The notes beneath the pieces are model-generated. The model did not search any database. It was not told where the DNA came from and saw nothing but the letters and a program-made list of their open reading frames with translations. Below are positions 31,759 to 35,715 of a stretch of 35,715 nt of DNA, piece after piece; within the stretch, counting starts at the first letter, position 1, and each line of letters begins with the position of its first letter. The position numbers and the translations under genes are program-made. Origin of the DNA: Ophiostoma sp. CBS 140.51 (Eukaryota > Ascomycota > Sordariomycetes > Ophiostomatales > Ophiostomataceae); NCBI GenBank assembly GCA_029298735.1, contig JANSLP010000327.1:1-35715 (forward strand). Direction: 5' to 3'.

Positions 31759-31900
31759 GGGCTCCCTAAAGTTATCGTAAACAAAATCTTTTTTTCTTCT
31801 TTAATATCCATCCAAACTTCGACTACAACCTTTTTGTCCTCTTTGGCCGTTGAAAATCGATAGGCAAACCAGCCCCCGGAACATCCACCACAAGTTCAAC

Positions 31901-32133
31901 ATGAGCAAGGACAACACGGATACAAATTTGTCCACAATTTGTCACAGTATAACCTGAACTACGGAAACAAAAACGGCCCTTATCAAATGGACTCACCAGG
32001 TGGTCATGGGATTTGGCACTGGCTCGGCCATTCGAGTAGGCCATCGAGCGAAATCATCCAGACATCTTCATTTAAATCATCATACTCATCCTTTGTCAAT
32101 CCTTGGGAAATGGATGCGGCCGACCCTAAGTAG
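31901..32133 (+). pseudogene. Array unit 1: paralogue with broken or altered N-terminus
   Basis: The conserved family part is read in the frame ending at the TAG 32131-32133: PGGHGIWHWL, RPSSEIIQTSSFKSSYSSFVNPW, ending with Pro-Lys. The ATG at the family position (31901) is in another frame and stops at 31955-31957 after 18 codons. The conserved frame is open from 31864 but has no ATG until 31987, which would give only 48 aa (MDSPGGHGIWHW). A frameshift in the N-terminal part is the simplest reading. A short product from 31987 remains possible. The promoter and stop-codon element are retained. Confidence 0.6.
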
Positions 32134-32653
32134 ACTTGCTGAAGTAGTGATGTTTCAGGTCTTTGTGCTTGCGGCTTGTGTGTAAGAGACTTTTGTTGTC
32201 GATGTTTTTTAATACTTCGCGTTGTCTTCAACGTAACCAACTTTTCTGAGTGTAGAAAACATATTTATTTAATTTGCATAATTTTCGTCATTTCTTAACC
32301 AAGATAACTATCATGAACTTATGGAGCCAATAGCTAATGTTGTAGGTTAAGGTAAGGCATGTATATCTTGACCATTACACAGTATGCAGTATACTTTCTT
32401 CGATCTAAAAATCACCTCAATCAATTATCTTTCTTTATGTTTCGTGACCTCACTACAACTGCTTGTGTCAGCTAAGAGGAGTATCTTGTGACTTGGTTCT
32501 AACACTCAACTATTCTGTTCACCAAGACTTACAAAATGACAATGGTAACACATCAAGGAGACACAAGAAGCTAAAATGTATATGAACTAACTTTTGCAAA
32601 AGTGACAGTATCGTGAACGTAACACAACGTCAGGGTGCCTCACACCAAAAATG

Positions 32654-32663
32654 TATAAATTGA
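32654..32663 (+). promoter_or_regulatory. TATA box of array unit 2
   Basis: TATAAATTGA lies 156 bp before the ATG at 32810. It is identical to the boxes of units 3 and 4. About 35 bp upstream is GTAACACAAC (32619-32628), also found before unit 3. The gap 32140-32650 shows no gene. Confidence 0.7.
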
Positions 32664-32809
32664 TGCAACGGACCCGCAGACCTACACCTACAGAAAGTCA
32701 TCTCTTAAATATCTATCCAAACCTTCGAGTTTATCCACAGCATCAATCTCTCTAACTTCACCAACTGTCGAACACCAACTCTGCCAAACAAGCACACCAG
32801 CAACTTATC

Positions 32810-33064
32810 ATGACCGGCTTCTTCGACAGCTGGAGGTACAAGTTTGGACTCGGCTCCAGCACTGGGTTAACTAAAAAGAATCTATCTGGGAGAAATGAGG
32901 CTTACGATTGGTTTGGGGGCTCGCCGAGTGTCTATGGAGTTTCGAATTGGCTCGACAAGACAGAAGGGCCGTCAAACAATGTGATTGCCTCCTCGAATTT
33001 CAGCTCGTCCTACAATACGAGCTTCGTCGACCCCTGGAAAAGGGACGCCTTCGGTAGCAAGTAG
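32810..33064 (+). CDS. Array unit 2: small protein of an unrecognised tandem family
   Basis: An 84-aa single-exon gene. It starts MTGFFDSWRYKFGLG and ends with Phe-Gly-Ser-Lys before TAG. Family motifs seen are GRNEAYDW (about residues 27-34), YGVSNWLDKTEGPS (about 42-55), NFSSSYNTSF (about 63-72) and VDPWKRD (about 73-79). No signal peptide, membrane helix or cysteine is present. The protein is rich in Ser, Asn and aromatic residues and may be partly disordered. It is the second of four tandem units, each with its own TATA box. No function can be assigned. Intact length, promoter and shared motifs argue that it is a real gene. Confidence 0.75.
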   Translation: MTGFFDSWRYKFGLGSSTGLTKKNLSGRNEAYDWFGGSPSVYGVSNWLDKTEGPSNNVIASSNFSSSYNTSFVDPWKRDAFGSK

Positions 33065-33072
33065 TCTTGCTA
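33055..33072 (+). repeat. Stop-codon palindrome of unit 2, repeated at 33103-33120
   Basis: TAGCAAG-TAGT-CTTGCTA is a perfect inverted repeat with the stop codon TAG (33062-33064) in its loop. The same 18 bases occur again 48 bp downstream at 33103-33120, where they are outside any coding frame. Confidence 0.85.
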
Positions 33073-33608
33073 ACGGACAAGTCACCATAGTTATCCATTT
33101 GATAGCAAGTAGTCTTGCTAAACAGGAGTTACTTACAGTTGGTTTGATTTGTTTTTGTATTCTTTTGGTGCCCTCGTTAATTAAATCATTGCTTTCACGC
33201 TATTCTGTAAGAGGCCGTTTGAGTTTTTCAGTGGTACTTGGCTTTTTTATCTTAAATTTACATTCAATCTTCCGTAACGAACTCTTAGAATGTATGTTAA
33301 GAGAAACAACTAATATTATCAAGTTTTAATAACTTATTTTGGGACATGACCAACGTTGATGTTTTGAACAAAAAGACTAAAAATTATGAATGTTCATCTA
33401 CGCTCATCCTGTCATTCTCACTTAATGCCCAATTTGCAGTGTAACTTTCTTCCGTCTGTAGGTCACGACGGTCATCAATTAATTAGAACGGTTTGTACAT
33501 GACCTCACAACAACGGCCGTGATTAGATAATACGACGTTTGTGACATGGTTGAACTCATACAGCCTCGGGAAAGTAACACAACAACAAGCTCTCAAAGTC
33601 TGAAAAAA

Positions 33609-33618
33609 TATAAATTGA
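33609..33618 (+). promoter_or_regulatory. TATA box of array unit 3
   Basis: TATAAATTGA lies 151 bp before the ATG at 33760. GTAACACAAC (33574-33583) lies about 30 bp upstream, as before unit 2. GACCTCACAACAAC (about 33501-33514) resembles GACCTCACTACAAC before unit 2 (about 32447). Confidence 0.7.
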
Positions 33619-33759
33619 CACCATAGGCCTACTTTTGTAACAATGATTTTTGAATCTCTATTCACAACTTCAACTTCATTCTCACCGCTCTCCTCTACTT
33701 TTGAACGCAAAAAAGCAAGGAAAGACTACTTTTACAAAACGACCTCACTGGCCATTAAA

Positions 33760-34050
33760 ATGGGCGGCAGCAAATCCGAGAAGTTCAGGAGCAGCTTCGA
33801 ACCCGCCTGTTTCGAGCCTAATCTGACAGAACACAATGTGGACGCGAGAAATATGGCATATAATCTGCTGGGCCCTATTCCAGGTATCTACAAGGTCCCG
33901 AGTTGGCTCGATAATACAGTTGGGCCGTCAATGAGCGTCGTTGAATCTTCCTCGTTTACCTCATCCTACGATTCAACCTGCGTCAACCCCTGGACGCTTC
34001 GGTCGTACTTTGTCAACCCCTTTGCGAACCAGTCAAACGGCGGCAAGTAG
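33760..34050 (+). CDS. Array unit 3: small protein of the tandem family
   Basis: A 96-aa single-exon gene starting MGGSKSEKFRSSF. The ATG at 33760 is chosen because it lies at the same distance from its TATA box as in the other units. An upstream in-frame ATG at 33643 would add 39 residues and sits only 34 bp after the TATA box. Motifs seen are ARNMAYNL (about 27-34), YKVPSWLDNTVGPS (about 42-55), SFTSSYDST (about 63-71) and VNPWTL (about 73-78), followed by a second, similar element FVNPFANQ and a Gly-Gly-Lys end. It has two cysteines, unlike its relatives. No signal peptide or membrane helix is seen. Confidence 0.75.
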   Translation: MGGSKSEKFRSSFEPACFEPNLTEHNVDARNMAYNLLGPIPGIYKVPSWLDNTVGPSMSVVESSSFTSSYDSTCVNPWTLRSYFVNPFANQSNGGK

Positions 34051-34056
34051 TTTTGC
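34043..34056 (+). repeat. Stop-codon inverted repeat of unit 3
   Basis: GCAAG-TAGT-TTTGC surrounds the TAG stop (34048-34050). The arms pair with one G-T pair. It matches the elements of units 2 and 4. Confidence 0.7.
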
Positions 34057-34505
34057 TGACCGGCGATGCTTCACCAGTGCTTGTTTTGCCATTTTTTATA
34101 CTTTTTCGCTTGCGATCTTTTTGTGAGAGACCGTTGTCTTTATCGATGCATTATCTTATTTACTCTGAATTGCTTTCTTCGTAGTAATTTTTTTTAAATA
34201 GGTAAGAGAATACCGACTTCATTTTATTTACATGACTTGATTTATTCCGTAAACAGCGCTGGCATCATACAAGAAGAAGTTAGTTATTGTATTTGTAGAT
34301 GTTGGCAAGGCTTGTTTAAGTCGGTCAATACGTGGTGTAGCTTTTTTTCATCCAAAACCGCTACGATCATCAGCTAGTTAAAACGGTTTTCACTTTCCTC
34401 ACTTGGTGACATGGTGATGCAAACCACCCCTGAGTTCATAGAGTTATATTATGTGACAAAGCATCGTGAAGGCAACACAGGCGTAAGATGCCCTTTTCAA
34501 AAAAG

Positions 34506-34515
34506 TATAAATTGA
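34506..34515 (+). promoter_or_regulatory. TATA box of array unit 4
   Basis: TATAAATTGA lies 157 bp before the ATG at 34663. Upstream, GTGACATGGT (34405-34414) recurs before unit 3 (about 33541). TATATCCATCCA in the leader recurs in the unit 1 leader as ATATCCATCCA. Confidence 0.7.
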
Positions 34516-34662
34516 CGCCTTGGCGCTCCCATTGACAAAAAAAAAATTTCTTATATATCCATCCACAATCTGCACGGCATTAGCAACTTCGAACCTCTCA
34601 ACACTTTTCAACCACAGAAAAAAACTACGAAACAACACCAGTCTTTCCACGCAACAGGAAAA

Positions 34663-35010
34663 ATGTCTAACACTTACAATCACATCCATAACGTCTTCTT
34701 ACCCCACCCAGACAGAAGCTATGTCGCCACCAATGTCATCGTCGGTCTTGGCAAGACTTTCCAATCGACAGAGGCCAATATGTTCTACAAGTACACGGCA
34801 GACTCCAATTTCGGGCCTGCACCAGGTGGCCACGGAGTAAGGCACTGGCCTGACAGCACGGTCCGGCCGTCCACTGACGCCGTAGGTGCGTCAGTCTTCA
34901 AGTCTTCATATGGGACTTCGAGCTTTGCTGACCCATGGAAGGCTGGAGTGACATACAGCTCCGACAAATTTGCCAACCCCTGGGCAAGGAGAAGGTCCAC
35001 CAGCAAGTAG
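34663..35010 (+). CDS. Array unit 4: small protein of the tandem family
   Basis: A 115-aa single-exon gene, the longest of the array, starting MSNTYNHIHNVFLP. Motifs seen are PGGHGVRHWPDSTVRPS (about residues 54-70), VFKSSYGTSSFADPWKAG (about 78-95) and a second element KFANPWARR before the Ser-Lys end. The PGGHG block is shared with unit 1, the TV-x-PS block with unit 3. The duplicated (A/N)(D/N)PW element near the C-terminus is also present in unit 3. No signal peptide, membrane helix or cysteine is seen. The function is unknown. Confidence 0.75.
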   Translation: MSNTYNHIHNVFLPHPDRSYVATNVIVGLGKTFQSTEANMFYKYTADSNFGPAPGGHGVRHWPDSTVRPSTDAVGASVFKSSYGTSSFADPWKAGVTYSSDKFANPWARRRSTSK

Positions 35011-35016
35011 TCTTGC
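35003..35016 (+). repeat. Stop-codon palindrome of unit 4
   Basis: GCAAG-TAGT-CTTGC is a perfect 5-bp inverted repeat with the TAG stop (35008-35010) in the loop. It matches the core of the unit 2 element. Confidence 0.8.
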
Positions 35017-35715
35017 CCGGGACTTGATTTTTGTGATTGTTTGCTTATTGTTTGCTTATTGTTCGCTTTGAGTTCTTCTTCTCGCTGCCTTTTGTGTTGA
35101 TTTGGTTTATTTTTGCATTGCTTTTTGGCTGAACCAACTAAGAGTTTAGAGGGGAACGCCAACCTTTGCTTATTTCCATGATTTATCTTTTTGAATGCGA
35201 TACACAATACAACTTGAGTTTCCTACGCCTAGTATTGAGGCCATTTATTGGTGCTCTGCTTTAACATTTCTTCACATATTTCACGTAGCCAGAAACTTGA
35301 CACGATCGTGCTTTTGGAAGATGCAATACTGGATACTGGGATACTTACTGTCGTTGAATGTTTTCTTTTGTAATTTTTTTTTTTGACATTTCTGCGCCTT
35401 ACATATTTCTTTATTTTTTGTTTTAATTTCGAAGATGAGAGTATGTATTGCATACCCACGTAAAACGACACGACAGCATCAATTTCCTATGTCCATATTT
35501 GTTTTATCTGCTGTATTTTCTTTCTTTATTTATTTGTTTTCTTTACTGTAGCCACATGTGGCCTACCACACGCACCGGTGAATAGAACATTCACCCACTT
35601 AGTTCTGTGACATTTTTTTCCCCTCACGATATCTCACCAGGCTCACGATCCTCACTATCTTGGTTCCTCATACTAGCCGTTGCTGTGCTCTATCTTCTTT
35701 CTTTTTTCTTTTTCT
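35017..35715. other. Right flank, no gene seen
   Basis: AT-rich sequence after the array. A short direct repeat, GTTTGCTTATT, occurs twice at 35039-35061. No further family member, TATAAATTGA box or stop-codon palindrome is visible before the window ends. Confidence 0.45.

Noticed and set aside
33055..33120. CRISPR-like repeat
   Set aside because: Only two copies, eukaryotic context, and the first copy spans a stop codon; better explained as a duplicated palindrome.
33643..33759. Upstream in-frame start for array unit 3
   Set aside because: It lies only 34 bp after the TATA box, at or close to the expected transcription start; 33760 matches the spacing in the other units.

Overview
This window is nuclear DNA from a filamentous ascomycete. 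The evidence is short GT-AG introns, a Zn2Cys6 regulator, fungal MFS and hexokinase families, genes on both strands with separate promoters, and no operons or ribosome-binding sites. Codon use and gene types suggest Pezizomycotina, perhaps a Sordariomycete, but I cannot name a species.

Left part (1-3.5 kb): SLX1, the GIY-YIG/RING nuclease of the Slx1-Slx4 complex, lies on the minus strand. Two pieces of this gene recur nearby in inverted orientation: a 91-bp copy of its 3' end at the window edge, and a 107-bp piece of its coding sequence at 3087-3193. A tRNA-His(GTG) lies between SLX1 and the second piece.

Central metabolic block (3.5-15.4 kb): an SP-type MFS sugar transporter with a 10-nt microexon, a large secreted glycoprotein of unknown activity, glucosamine-6-phosphate deaminase, a Zn2Cys6 transcription factor, and a hexokinase-family kinase. 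Together they could import an (amino)sugar, phosphorylate it and convert glucosamine-6-P to fructose-6-P under a local regulator. No GlcNAc-6-P deacetylase is visible, so the set resembles but differs from known fungal GlcNAc clusters. CCGG-rich motifs recur in the transporter promoter and in both divergent promoters of the block.

Middle accessory part (15.4-24 kb): a membrane protein gene interrupted by one in-frame TGA, a four-exon orphan gene with an F-box-like segment, a broken gene remnant, a small secreted CenC-like protein, and a decayed paralogue of it.

Right part (24-35.7 kb): a Myb/SANT regulator with a very long purine-skewed upstream region, a two-pass membrane protein with a PPSY tail, and a small Gln-rich protein. 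Last comes a tandem array of four related small genes (about 31.7-35.0 kb). I do not recognise this family. The copies share WLDxTxGPS, FxSSY and (N/D)PW motifs, a TATA box 148-157 bp before the start, and a small palindrome over the stop codon. This array is the best candidate here for an undescribed system.
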